Shown: positions 15,444-23,599 of the stretch, piece by piece | Numbering within the stretch: the stretch's first letter is position 1 | Layout: each line of letters opens with the position of its first letter | From: an uncultured Lactobacillus sp. | GTDB taxonomy: Bacteria; Bacillota; Bacilli; Lactobacillales; Lactobacillaceae | Length of the DNA: 33,177 nucleotides | Reading direction: 5' to 3' | NCBI RefSeq assembly: GCF_902491705.1 | Contig: NZ_CABUIW010000020.1 | Coordinates: 1 to 33,177, forward strand | The notes under the pieces: model-generated | What the model saw: the letters and a program-made list of their open reading frames with translations, nothing else | What the model was told of the DNA's origin: nothing | Database searches by the model: none | Made by a program: the position numbers and the translations under genes

Positions 15444-16497
15444 CTAAATTCCCCTTTTCATCCAATCTAGTTAAAGTAACGTTTTGCTTCTCCAAGAATT
15501 CTCTGGCTTGCTTTTGTTTTTCGGCATCCCCTTTAACCAAAACAACTAACGTACCAATCGCTTCGCCATTTAATAGTTCCACGTTACCGTAAAGCATTGA
15601 AACTTCTACGCCGATTTGACGGTAAAGTTCAATAATGATTGATTTCGTCACATTGGCAATACTGTAAACCAGTTGATATACTTCTTCATTTTCTTGCAAT
15701 TTACCTAAGTTCAAGGCATCCAAAGTTTGGATAGCTTCAAGACTTCCGCCGACAAAGCGCTTAGTCAATTCCTTCTTAGGATGTAAGAAGACTTGACGCA
15801 AGTTGCCCTTTTCAATCATCTTACCGTGTTCCATTACGGCAACCTTGTTACAGATCTTTTTAACTGCGTCCATTTCGTGGGTAATTAAAACAACAGTTAA
15901 GCCAAGCTGCTTATTCAATCGCTTCAAAAGATCCAAAATCTGTTGCGTGTTTTGTGGGTCCAATGCACTTGTTGCTTCATCAGAAATCAAGATATCTGGG
16001 TGGTTAGCTAAAGCTCTAGCAATAGCTACTCTTTGCTGTTGACCACCAGACAATTCTACTGGATAAAAGTTTGCTTTATCTCTTAAGTCAACTAAGTCGA
16101 GTAATTCTAATGAGCGTTTTTCCAATTCTTCATCAGAAAGTTTTGAGTGCTTTAAAGCAAAGGCTACATTTTCCAAAACCGTAGTTTCATTTAATAGGTT
16201 AAAGCCTTGGAAAATCATACCGATTTTTCTACGTTCAAGTTGCAATTGCTTATTAGAAATAACTTGCTTGCCATCTTTAACAAAATCAACATCGTTGACC
16301 TTAATATCACCTTTACTAGGGTGTTGTAAAAGGTTGATCGTTCTAACTAAAGTGGACTTACCTGCTCCAGAAAAGCCGACAACTCCATAAATATCGCCTT
16401 TTTCAACGTGTAAGGTTACATCACTAACAGCTTTGACAACTTTTCCCTTCTTTTGTGGGAAGTCTACATCAATGTGATCTAATTGGATAATGCTCAT
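15436..16497 (-). CDS. metN: Methionine ABC transporter ATP-binding protein
   Basis: This ATPase powers methionine uptake. The 353 residues include Walker A GFSGAGKST (41-49), the Q-loop in IFQGFN, signature LSGGQQQR (149-156), Walker B ILISDE (169-174) and the switch His in LITHEMD. The C-terminal 90 or so residues form a NIL/ACT-like regulatory domain. In the family this domain binds methionine and inhibits transport when internal methionine is high. It starts 11 bp after metQ and overlaps metI, so the three genes are co-transcribed. Confidence 0.95.
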   Translation of the reverse strand: MSIIQLDHIDVDFPQKKGKVVKAVSDVTLHVEKGDIYGVVGFSGAGKSTLVRTINLLQHPSKGDIKVNDVDFVKDGKQVISNKQLQLERRKIGMIFQGFNLLNETTVLENVAFALKHSKLSDEELEKRSLELLDLVDLRDKANFYPVELSGGQQQRVAIARALANHPDILISDEATSALDPQNTQQILDLLKRLNKQLGLTVVLITHEMDAVKKICNKVAVMEHGKMIEKGNLRQVFLHPKKELTKRFVGGSLEAIQTLDALNLGKLQENEEVYQLVYSIANVTKSIIIELYRQIGVEVSMLYGNVELLNGEAIGTLVVLVKGDAEKQKQAREFLEKQNVTLTRLDEKGNLDD

Positions 16498-16508
16498 TCT
16501 AACCCCTC

Positions 16509-17363
16509 CTACTTAATCTTGATATCCCAAGCAGCAATTTGTGAGTTGCCGTAGAAATGCTTAGTCAATTTCTTGGTCTTTTCAGTTTGATATGCCTTAA
16601 CTACATCTTTGTAAAGTTGATTATTTTCTTGTCCCTTTTTAGCACAGATGATGTTGATCCATTGCTTAGAATCTTTATTAACTGGTTCAACATAAATAGT
16701 TTGCTTATCACCTAAACCAGCCGGACCTGCATAGTCATTGTTAACTACTGAAGCATCAACTGAATTGATTACTCGACCAGTTTGTTCTGCACCAACTTCC
16801 TTTAACTTGAAGTTGCGTGGGTTCTTAGTAATGTCAGCTACAGTTACAAGAGTCTTACCTTTTCTTAAACCAATTAAGCCAGCATTTTTAAGTACGAATA
16901 ATGCTCTTGATTCATTAGTTGCATCGTTTGGAATAGCAATTGTAGCACCGTTAGGCAATTCAGATATCTTTTTGTATTTCTTAGAGTACAAACGAATTGG
17001 TGCAATATAAGTTCTACCAATTGGTACTACGCCACCACCATTTGACTTGTTCCATGCTTTAAGGAAGGCATAGTGTTGAAATGCATTCAAATCAACGTCG
17101 CCAGATTTTAAAGCTTTGTTTGGTTGATTATAGTCAGTAAAGTTCTTGATCTTAATCGTGATACCATAATCTTCTTTAGCAGTTTGAGCTACGCTCTTCC
17201 AAATAGCTGCATCTTGCTTACTTTGCGAAACAACACCAACAGTTACTACCTTAGCTTGGCTTTTGCTTGGAATCCCTGGTCCAAAACTAAACCAACCAGC
17301 AATGACAATCAAAACTCCGATAATTGTCCAAATAATTGTATTTCTCCGCCTACGCTTACGCAT
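16509..17363 (-). CDS. metQ: Methionine-binding protein of the ABC importer, N-terminally membrane-anchored
   Basis: NlpA/MetQ-family substrate-binding protein of about 284 residues that delivers methionine (or its peptides or derivatives) to MetNI outside the membrane. Family motifs such as KALKSGDVDLNAFQHYAFL and IAIPNDATNESRAL are clear. The ATG at 17363 (MRKRRRRN) is preferred over one 16 codons upstream because AGGAGTTGAG lies at correct spacing. Unlike most Gram-positive MetQ proteins it has no lipobox cysteine. A positively charged start and one hydrophobic segment (about 9-28) serve as an uncleaved anchor or signal. It is the first gene after a T-box leader. Confidence 0.9.
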   Translation of the reverse strand: MRKRRRRNTIIWTIIGVLIVIAGWFSFGPGIPSKSQAKVVTVGVVSQSKQDAAIWKSVAQTAKEDYGITIKIKNFTDYNQPNKALKSGDVDLNAFQHYAFLKAWNKSNGGGVVPIGRTYIAPIRLYSKKYKKISELPNGATIAIPNDATNESRALFVLKNAGLIGLRKGKTLVTVADITKNPRNFKLKEVGAEQTGRVINSVDASVVNNDYAGPAGLGDKQTIYVEPVNKDSKQWINIICAKKGQENNQLYKDVVKAYQTEKTKKLTKHFYGNSQIAAWDIKIK

Positions 17364-17396
17364 AAAAAACTCAACTCCTAAATCTTTGATGAAAAT

Positions 17397-17640
17397 AAAA
17401 AGAGCATCCATCCCAAAAGGACGAATGCTCGCGTTACCACCTTTAATTCATTTATCACTCACGTGATAAATCTCATTAGCTACAAAATTATAGCCTGCAC
17501 TGTTAACGGGTGCAAATCCGCTGATAGCTAAATATCACTATCAGTCATCGTTCCAAGCCCATATTCGCTAGGTCTTATTTGCTAACTTTCACCACAATGT
17601 TAGCTCTCTTTATAAATAAGAATACTAGCTACTCAGCTCT
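17397..17640 (-). ncRNA. T-box riboswitch leader of metQNI (probably tRNA-Met)
   Basis: The minus strand shows the T-box sequence AAAGGTGGTAACGCGAGC (17427-17444), whose TGGT pairs with the tRNA ACCA end. It is followed by a competing terminator hairpin (17402-17430) ending in TTTTT. Stem I is visible: GCTAAC/GTTAGC closing a GTGGTGAAA distal loop, CTTATTT/AAATAAG, and the AGTA (17630-17633) with GAA (17564-17566) S-turn around the specifier loop. The bases after GAA are TATG, so the specifier is ATG (Met) with a one-base offset or TAT (Tyr) directly. The methionine importer downstream supports Met. Uncharged tRNA would favour antitermination. A TTGACT -35 is seen further upstream without a firm -10. 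Confidence 0.9.
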
Positions 17641-17724
17641 TCAAGATGTTTGATTTATAATTTGTTATAAATAAGTTATCATCATATTTTAATCTAGTCA
17701 ACATATTTTTTAATTTTTATTCTT

Positions 17725-17747
17725 AGTAAACGCTTTTATTCTATAAT
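17725..17747 (+). promoter_or_regulatory. Nuclease gene promoter with cre-like site
   Basis: TATAAT lies at 17742-17747. Upstream, agtaaacgctttta (17725-17738) matches the 14-base cre consensus at 12 positions and occupies the -35/-10 spacer, so CcpA repression is plausible. No strong -35 is visible. Confidence 0.5.
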
Positions 17748-17781
17748 TAGGTTAATTACATAGTTTGCTAAGGAGAAAAAA

Positions 17782-18723
17782 ATGAAGAAAAATCATTTTC
17801 GAAATTTTGCTCTCTCATTAGTTGCAGCAGTTGGATTAATTTCCTTTGCCAACACTAATGTCCCACGCAATAATCAAACCGTTTATGCTGTTTCAGATAA
17901 ATCACTTGCTAGTCTAAAGTTTCATAACAAAGAGATTGTCACTGTCGACCACAACAGGCCACAATTTTCTAAAAAAACGCTGTCTAAAAGTCATGGCCCA
18001 TGGCAAAAATACAGCAACTTGGACTATCTAAATAGAGCTCATGCTGCTAACGCCCTTTTGAATAAAAAGTTGATGCCGCATGCTAAGCGTGCTGCTTTAA
18101 CTTGGGATCCAACAGGTTGGCATAACAAACGAATTGCTAGCGGCTGGCTTTACAATCGCTGCCACTTGATTGGTTATCAATTGACTGGCCAGAACAATAA
18201 TCCACGCAACTTAATTACTGGGACGCGTGAATTAAATGATCCTGACATGCTTAAGTATGAAAACGAAGTTGCCGATTATTTGAAAGACTCTTCTAGCAAC
18301 TACATTCGCTACAGAGTCACACCAATTTTTAAGGGTAATGACTTGTTAGCTAACGGCGTTGAAATGGAAGCTAAATCAATCGGCAGCAATGCAGTTGACT
18401 TCAATGTTTATATTTTCAATGAACAACCTGGAGTCGTTTTAAACTATAAAGATGGAACCAGCCGCGTTAAACATGGTTCAAGTACAGTTGCTGAACAGGT
18501 AAATTCTAGAAAACGTTATACTAATCCTGTAACTAAGAAAAGAACCATCCACAACATTAAGCATAAGATTTCTACTGCAAATTACCGTGTAATCGGTAAT
18601 AAACGTAGTAAGATCTACCATGTTGCTAATGGTGAAAATTACCATATGGATCCAGCTAACGCAGTCTACTTTTCTTCTGAAGCCGCTGCTAAACGTGCTG
18701 GCTATCGTAAATCTTTAAGATAA
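17782..18723 (+). CDS. Secreted DNA/RNA non-specific endonuclease (EndA type)
   Basis: This 313-residue exported nuclease has a signal peptide (about 1-35) and the beta-beta-alpha metal nuclease core. The core reads SGWLYNRCHLIGYQLTG, with probable catalytic His128, then NNNPRNLITGTRELN, with metal-binding Asn near 140-143. The NRCH form replaces the DRGH of the classic family, as in streptococcal EndA-type enzymes. The last 45 residues (IGNKRSKIYHVANGENYH through FSSEAAAKRAGYR) resemble the Ada-like/sunset domain found at the ends of Gram-positive secreted nucleases, without the zinc cysteines. Likely roles are nutrient scavenging from DNA, biofilm DNA turnover or DNA uptake. AGGAG precedes the ATG. 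It is divergent from the met operon. Confidence 0.88.
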   Translation: MKKNHFRNFALSLVAAVGLISFANTNVPRNNQTVYAVSDKSLASLKFHNKEIVTVDHNRPQFSKKTLSKSHGPWQKYSNLDYLNRAHAANALLNKKLMPHAKRAALTWDPTGWHNKRIASGWLYNRCHLIGYQLTGQNNNPRNLITGTRELNDPDMLKYENEVADYLKDSSSNYIRYRVTPIFKGNDLLANGVEMEAKSIGSNAVDFNVYIFNEQPGVVLNYKDGTSRVKHGSSTVAEQVNSRKRYTNPVTKKRTIHNIKHKISTANYRVIGNKRSKIYHVANGENYHMDPANAVYFSSEAAAKRAGYRKSLR

Positions 18724-18726
18724 TAC

Positions 18727-18765
18727 AAAAAATGAGCTATCCACTTTTGGATAACTCATTTTTTT
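18727..18765. terminator. Bidirectional terminator between nuclease and ATPase genes
   Basis: aaaaaatgag-c-tatcca pairs with tggata-a-ctcatttttt around cttt. A-runs and T-runs on both sides allow it to serve the converging genes on both strands. Confidence 0.88.
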
Positions 18766-18767
18766 AC

Positions 18768-21182
18768 TTATTGAACGCTCTTGCGCCCGCGTTGGTAAGC
18801 ATCATGCACTTCCGCAAAAGTCATATTTTTACCTTTTTGGTCAAACACAACTAACACTTCTTGCACGCCATCCAGAATTCTTGATAACCAGCGGAAAATT
18901 GTAGTAGCCGCACAGAACAAGATAAACAGGATAAACATTGCTTTATGAGAAATCATTGTTAATGAGAACAAATTATGCAAGAAGATGATGGCAATAACTA
19001 AACCTAAAAATGATCCAATCATTACGCCCAAACGGAATTTATTAAGTGGTGCCGAAATGTGGTAAAGCACCATCATCCCTACTGCCACCAATAAAAGCGT
19101 TGCCGTAGTACTTACATCATTATGATTAAGTGCAATATAGTCACCTGCGACTACCAATACACTTACTGCCAGCATATCGGTTACCCCACCAGGGATCGCT
19201 CTTGCCAATACATTTGGAATAAATTGACCGCGAATTCGGTTGTGATTGCTTTCTAGAGCCAACAAGAATGATGGAAGTCCGATAGTGAAAGCAGAAATCA
19301 ACGTAATCTGTGATGGTTGCAACGGATAATTGATAACCATTACTAATGAGAAAATTGCCATCAAGAATGAGAAGATATTTTTAACTAAGAACAAACTTGC
19401 TGAACGTTGAATATTATTAACTACGCGCCGTCCTTCATTTACAACCTTAGGCATTCTAGCAAAGTTGGAATCAAGTAAAACTACCTGTGAAGCTTGGACA
19501 GCAGCACTGTTACCAGAAGCCATTGCGATTGAACAATCGGCTTTTTTCATTGCCAAAATATCATTAACACCGTCACCAGTCATAGCAACAGTATTGCCTA
19601 AGTTCTGCAATGCCTTGACGAACTTTCTCTTTTGTTCTGGTTTAACTCTGCCAAAAACGCTGTAGTTCTTTACCGCATCTTCATAACCATCTTCTGGTAT
19701 TTCCTGGGCATCAATATATTTATCAGAATTTTTAATACCAGCTTGCTTAGCTACTCTTGAAACAGTTACCGGATTATCACCTGAAATAACCTTAATTTCT
19801 ACACCTTGCTTAGCAAAGTATTCAAATGTAGCCTTAGCTTCTTTTCTAATTGGGTTAGACAAAAGAATGTAGCCATATACTTCTACTGGCTGAGACAATT
19901 TAGAATTATCTTCATCTAAAACGCCAGGATAATTAGCTACGATTAAAACACGATAGCCAGTTGCAGCGTATTTTTCAAATTCATCTTTATATTGGTCAAA
20001 CTGATCACGCAAGACCATTTCTGGAGCACCAATTAAGAGCGTGTGATCATTAAAAATTACACCACTATATTTATTAACTGAAGTAAAAGGCAAAATGCTG
20101 CTGGCTTTTTTACCACTATTTTCAGTAAAGTGCTCGTGAATTGCCTTCATCGTTGCATTATCTGCTGGCATACTTGTGGCAAAATCACCAATCAGCTGAT
20201 CTAGATTTCCCTTAAAATCTTTTGAAGGAACAGCTTTTTCTACACTCATCTTAGGTTCAGTAATTGTACCCGTCTTATCAACACAGAGCACATTAACACG
20301 GGCTAATGTTTCAACACTCTTCATGTCATGAAGCATTACCTGCTTGCGAGCTAGTCGAACTGCAGCCAGTGCCAAAGCAATAGTCGTTAAAAGATACAAT
20401 CCTTCTGGAATCATACCGATGATGGCAGCTTCCATTGATACGATGCTTCGGTACAGCGACATGTGATTGACGAAAAAGCTCATTGAAAACAGTGCGATAC
20501 CCAAAGGGATGATAATAATACCAACCCATTTGATTAATTTATTAATTGAGCGCACCATTTCAGATTGTTCACTGCTACCCATTGCTTTAGCTTTAATAGT
20601 TAACTTAGAAATGTAGCTTTCCTTACCTACTTTTTCTAGTTGCATGTAAGCAGAACCTGATACTACAAAAGAACCTGACATTAATTCATCGCCAACTTCT
20701 TTCGAAATTTCATCAGACTCACCAGTTAACAGAGATTCGTTGACCCGAATATTGCCTTTGACAACTTGACCATCGGCAGGAATTTGATCTCCCGTTTTTA
20801 GTAAAACTAAGTCACCTTTAACCAGTTTCTCAATCGGGACCTTTTCTTCCTTGCCATCACGCAATGCCACAATCTCTGTTGTGTTCATCACGTTTAATTT
20901 GCTTAAAATCTTTTTAGCACGGATTTCCTGCACAATCCCAATCACAGTGTTCAAAATAATGACTGGTAAAAATGTCAGGTCCTTATATGCCCCTACCACA
21001 ACCAGCAAAATCGATAAAACTAGGAAAATCAAGTTAAAATAAGTAAACAGATTTTCCCGAATGATTTGCTTATTTGTCTTAAATTGATCATCAACGGCTT
21101 TGTTTACTTCGCCAGCTTGAATACGTTCTTCAACCTGGCTACTAGTTAAGCCTGTCTCTAAATTTGTTTTTCCTTCATTCAT
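18768..21182 (-). CDS. P-type cation-transporting ATPase (P2-like, Ca2+/Mn2+ type likely)
   Basis: This 804-residue membrane pump transports a cation at the cost of ATP. It has the actuator TGES (153-156), ion-site PEGL (259-262) in GMIPEGLYLLTT, phosphorylation motif DKTGT (302-306), the hinge segment TGDGVNDILAMKKADCSIAM, and paired then C-terminal membrane helices. No N-terminal CPx heavy-metal domain is present, so it is not a copper or cadmium pump. The PEGL site and layout resemble calcium/manganese exporters of streptococci and lactobacilli, but the ion cannot be read from sequence. It is monocistronic, with a weak ribosome-binding site (GGTAATAG) and a promoter overlapping the terminator of the upstream operon. 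Confidence 0.88.
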   Translation of the reverse strand: MNEGKTNLETGLTSSQVEERIQAGEVNKAVDDQFKTNKQIIRENLFTYFNLIFLVLSILLVVVGAYKDLTFLPVIILNTVIGIVQEIRAKKILSKLNVMNTTEIVALRDGKEEKVPIEKLVKGDLVLLKTGDQIPADGQVVKGNIRVNESLLTGESDEISKEVGDELMSGSFVVSGSAYMQLEKVGKESYISKLTIKAKAMGSSEQSEMVRSINKLIKWVGIIIIPLGIALFSMSFFVNHMSLYRSIVSMEAAIIGMIPEGLYLLTTIALALAAVRLARKQVMLHDMKSVETLARVNVLCVDKTGTITEPKMSVEKAVPSKDFKGNLDQLIGDFATSMPADNATMKAIHEHFTENSGKKASSILPFTSVNKYSGVIFNDHTLLIGAPEMVLRDQFDQYKDEFEKYAATGYRVLIVANYPGVLDEDNSKLSQPVEVYGYILLSNPIRKEAKATFEYFAKQGVEIKVISGDNPVTVSRVAKQAGIKNSDKYIDAQEIPEDGYEDAVKNYSVFGRVKPEQKRKFVKALQNLGNTVAMTGDGVNDILAMKKADCSIAMASGNSAAVQASQVVLLDSNFARMPKVVNEGRRVVNNIQRSASLFLVKNIFSFLMAIFSLVMVINYPLQPSQITLISAFTIGLPSFLLALESNHNRIRGQFIPNVLARAIPGGVTDMLAVSVLVVAGDYIALNHNDVSTTATLLLVAVGMMVLYHISAPLNKFRLGVMIGSFLGLVIAIIFLHNLFSLTMISHKAMFILFILFCAATTIFRWLSRILDGVQEVLVVFDQKGKNMTFAEVHDAYQRGRKSVQ

Positions 21183-21221
21183 TTCTATTACCCGGTAAAT
21201 AATTAATATTACATTTTATAT

Positions 21222-21251
21222 ATTATACCCGAGCACAAAAATAGCTCGCAA
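21222..21251 (-). promoter_or_regulatory. Promoter of the P-type ATPase gene
   Basis: Minus strand TTGCGA (21246-21251), 18-bp spacer, TATAAT (21222-21227). The -35 lies inside the stem of the preceding terminator. Confidence 0.55.
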
Positions 21252-21262
21252 ATCTGCGAGCT
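21243..21262 (-). terminator. Terminator of the flavodoxin operon
   Basis: agctcgca/tgcgagct stem with an aatc loop and a T-rich tail (TATTTTTG) on the minus strand, 35 bp after the stop at 21297. Confidence 0.8.
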
Positions 21263-21296
21263 TATTTTATTAATTCTTAGCTTTTATATATTAAAA

Positions 21297-21905
21297 CTAC
21301 TTCAATAACTTATTTTTCTTTAGCCATGATCTAACTTCACTATTGTTATTGTCATAGCGAATACCATTTCTAAATTTAGCCTTATCTTTTTTAGCTAATT
21401 GCTTAATCACCTTTTCGGATGATCCAATTGGGGTACTTGTACTAGTAGTGAATGGAATGATTGTTTTACCGGCAAAATTATACTTATCAAATAAAGTATG
21501 AATTAACATTGGCGGACGTTGCCACCAAGTTGGATAACCAATTAATACTGTCTTATATTTCTTCAAATTAGGAATCTTGGTAGCCAAAGCTGGATGAATA
21601 TTATTTTTACGTTCACGATCACCACGTCTTCCGGCGTCTTCATAACTCTTGTATGGCTTCTGCGGATTAAGACGAATCATTGTAGCACCAGTTTGCTTTT
21701 GAATATACTCAGCTGCTTTTTTAGTTGTACCTGTTACAGAGAAGTAAAGAATTAAAGTTTTATTATTACCTTTAGTTACCTTAGTTTGAGAACTGGCATT
21801 AGATTTGGAACTGGATAATGGTCTCGAATTACCACAAGCTGTAAGAAGCAAAACGATCATCCCTACCAATGTAAATAATCTTAAGAATTTACTGAACCTT
21901 TTCAT
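21297..21905 (-). CDS. Flavodoxin-domain lipoprotein
   Basis: This 202-residue protein has a lipoprotein signal peptide ending in LLTAC (Cys24), a Ser-rich linker and a flavodoxin domain. The domain starts LILYFSVTGTTKKAA (51-65), where SVTGTT binds the FMN phosphate. Later segments are GYPTWWQRPPMLIHTL and IIPFTTSTSTPIGSS. The domain should sit outside the membrane, where it could carry electrons to extracellular acceptors or detoxify quinones; this is inference. ATG at 21905, six to seven bases after GAGGTG, is preferred over the GTG inside that ribosome-binding site. It is 18 bp downstream of another flavodoxin-fold gene, in one operon behind a MerR-type promoter. Confidence 0.87.
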   Translation of the reverse strand: MKRFSKFLRLFTLVGMIVLLLTACGNSRPLSSSKSNASSQTKVTKGNNKTLILYFSVTGTTKKAAEYIQKQTGATMIRLNPQKPYKSYEDAGRRGDRERKNNIHPALATKIPNLKKYKTVLIGYPTWWQRPPMLIHTLFDKYNFAGKTIIPFTTSTSTPIGSSEKVIKQLAKKDKAKFRNGIRYDNNNSEVRSWLKKNKLLK

Positions 21906-21923
21906 TTTAATCACCTCTATTGT

Positions 21924-22406
21924 TTAATTAATGCCTAACCGACTGCGCAAGTTGCTGATCGCCATTGAACTGCCAGCACTGCCTACATAATTCATTTTGC
22001 CCACTGAACAAAAACGCTTAATAATTGCATCAGTTTCTTTTACACCATCCATTGGGAAGGCTCCCTGCATAATAAGCGCTATATTCTTACCTTTTAAGCC
22101 AGTTTGATCAGGATATTGACCAATTCTTTCAATCAAAGTTTTTAAAAAGCCACTCATCTCATGCCAATATGTTGGTGTACCCAAAACAATAGTATCAGCC
22201 ATCGCCATCTTTTGATAAACTTCCTCAAATTGATCATCAGAAAAATTTTGACCAATTTGGTAAATCTTGTAATCAACTAAATTAATTTGATCGAAATCAA
22301 TACCATTAAGTAATTTTTTACCCATAGCAGCAGTATTGCCATCTCGATTTGGACTAGCATTAATAAACAAAACTTTGCCTGGATTAATTGATTGATGATT
22401 AAACAT
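21924..22406 (-). CDS. Cytosolic flavodoxin-fold NAD(P)H:flavin/quinone reductase-like protein
   Basis: 160 residues with the NADPH-dependent FMN reductase/flavodoxin_2 fold. FINASPNRDGNTAAMGKKLL binds FMN phosphate, and LGTPTYWHEMSGFLKTLIER and a glycine-containing MQGAFPMDG region complete the flavin pocket. It likely reduces flavins, quinones or nitro compounds using NAD(P)H. The exact substrate is unknown. The ATG at 22406 (MFNHQS) has GGAGGAGGG at good spacing. The longer forms starting at 22412 or 22463 lack properly spaced sites. First gene of the pair controlled by the MerR-type promoter at 22433-22463, divergent from the hydrolase gene. Confidence 0.85.
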   Translation of the reverse strand: MFNHQSINPGKVLFINASPNRDGNTAAMGKKLLNGIDFDQINLVDYKIYQIGQNFSDDQFEEVYQKMAMADTIVLGTPTYWHEMSGFLKTLIERIGQYPDQTGLKGKNIALIMQGAFPMDGVKETDAIIKRFCSVGKMNYVGSAGSSMAISNLRSRLGIN

Positions 22407-22432
22407 ACGCATCCCTCCTCCATTTTTCTTAA

Positions 22433-22463
22433 AGTCTAAACTATAGAGTTTACTCCATAGCAA
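22433..22463 (-). promoter_or_regulatory. MerR-type promoter for the flavodoxin operon
   Basis: Minus strand TTGCTA (22458-22463), a 19-bp spacer and TAGACT (22433-22438). The spacer holds the dyad CTATGGAGT-AA-ACTCTATAG (one mismatched pair). A long 19-bp spacer filled by a dyad is the hallmark of MerR-activated promoters. The leader is only about 20 nt. Confidence 0.78.
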
Positions 22464-22481
22464 ATTTTTTTATCTTTTCTA

Positions 22482-22512
22482 TTGCTGTGTAGTCGACTCC
22501 ATGGTTTAAGAT
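22482..22512 (+). promoter_or_regulatory. MerR-type promoter for the alpha/beta hydrolase gene
   Basis: TTGCTG (22482-22487), 19-bp spacer, TAAGAT (22507-22512). Aligned with the divergent promoter at 22433-22463, the blocks TTGCT, TG, AGT, ACTC, AT and GTTTA fall at the same positions, so one MerR-family protein probably works on both. Confidence 0.78.
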
Positions 22513-22541
22513 GACTTTGTAAAATACAGGAGGTATTAAAT

Positions 22542-23540
22542 ATGAGTAAAAATAAATTTGGTCTTGTTTATAAAAACGCAATTGAAGATAACGTTCCAGG
22601 TAAAGTTAATCTCAAAACTATTTATTACAAAAACTTCTTCGGTTTAACTATTGCCGCTAACCTTTATACTCCAGCTAATTTTGATAGCAAAAAGAAATAT
22701 CCAGCTATTGTTGTTGCACATCCCAATGGCGGTGTTAAAGAACAAGTCGCTGGTTTATTTGCTCAAGGTTTAGCTGAAAATGGTTATGTTACCGTTGCCT
22801 ATGATGCTGCTTATCAAGGTGCAAGTGAAGGTAATCCTCGTCAAACTGATAACCCTGCTTTTCGTGTTGAAGATATTAATGCTTCCGTTGACTATTTAAA
22901 CAAGCTTGATTTCGTTGACGATAACCGGATCGGCATTACTGGTATTTGCGGCGGTGGTGGTTACACTATTCAAGCTGCTAAAACCGATAAACGTTTACGT
23001 GCTGTAGCAACTATCAGTGCATTCAACTCAGGTCGCGTTCGTCGTAATGGTTTTAAAGACGCTGATAAAGAAGGCATCCAAAAGAGATTGAGTGATGTTT
23101 CAAAGGCGCGTGAAAAATATGCTAAAACTGGTGAAGTTGATTATATTGGCAATTTGCTCACTGAACGTCATCACTTTAGTAAAGAAGAATTAGAACAAAT
23201 TCCAGCTGGGCTTTATCGTGATGGTGTCGAATATTATGGTGATACTCACTATCATCCAAATTCTCAAAGTCGCTATACTACAATGAGTTTGATGAATTTA
23301 ATGGCGTGGGATGCTGAAGATCAAGCAGATCTTATTAACCAACCACTTTTGATGATGGTTGGTGATGTTTCAGATACTCGTTATATGACTGAAGGTATCT
23401 TTAACAAGGCAACTGGAACTAATGATAAGAAATTAGTTCTAATCAAAGGTGCAAGTCATATTGAAACTTATTGGAAAGAACCTTATGTTACTGAAGAATT
23501 GAATAATTTGGTTTCTTTCTTCAATGAAAAATTGGCTTAA
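22542..23540 (+). CDS. Alpha/beta hydrolase with Cys nucleophile (dienelactone hydrolase-like)
   Basis: This 332-residue cytosolic hydrolase has the oxyanion segment AHPNGGVKEQ (59-68), YDAAYQGASEG, and a nucleophile elbow GICGGGG in which Cys136 takes the place of the usual Ser. Asp in VGDVSDTRYM and His in GASHIETYWK complete a plausible triad. Cys nucleophiles are typical of dienelactone hydrolases, and related Gram-positive proteins are annotated only as alpha/beta hydrolases. The substrate is unknown. The ribosome-binding site caggagg is strong. A MerR-type promoter precedes it, shared in design with the flavodoxin operon, which suggests a stress-response role. A terminator follows. Confidence 0.85.
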   Translation: MSKNKFGLVYKNAIEDNVPGKVNLKTIYYKNFFGLTIAANLYTPANFDSKKKYPAIVVAHPNGGVKEQVAGLFAQGLAENGYVTVAYDAAYQGASEGNPRQTDNPAFRVEDINASVDYLNKLDFVDDNRIGITGICGGGGYTIQAAKTDKRLRAVATISAFNSGRVRRNGFKDADKEGIQKRLSDVSKAREKYAKTGEVDYIGNLLTERHHFSKEELEQIPAGLYRDGVEYYGDTHYHPNSQSRYTTMSLMNLMAWDAEDQADLINQPLLMMVGDVSDTRYMTEGIFNKATGTNDKKLVLIKGASHIETYWKEPYVTEELNNLVSFFNEKLA

Positions 23541-23552
23541 TTAGATTTTTAG

Positions 23553-23588
23553 AGAGTGAGCAAGCTATACGTTTGCCCACTCTTTTTT
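23553..23588 (+). terminator. Terminator of the Cys-type hydrolase gene
   Basis: agagtgagcaa (23553-23563) pairs with ttgcccactct (23573-23583) apart from one A-C mismatch, then seven T. It ends just before the next gene's ribosome-binding site, so readthrough may supply the downstream hydrolase. Confidence 0.8.
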
Positions 23589-23599
23589 TAGGTGAACTT

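Noticed and set aside
17124..17466. Plus-strand open frames opposite metQ and its T-box leader
   Set aside because: They run through the conserved T-box structure on the other strand and lack ribosome-binding sites.
21924..22463. Longer version of the flavin reductase beginning at 22463
   Set aside because: It would start upstream of the promoter -10 at 22433-22438 and has no ribosome-binding site.
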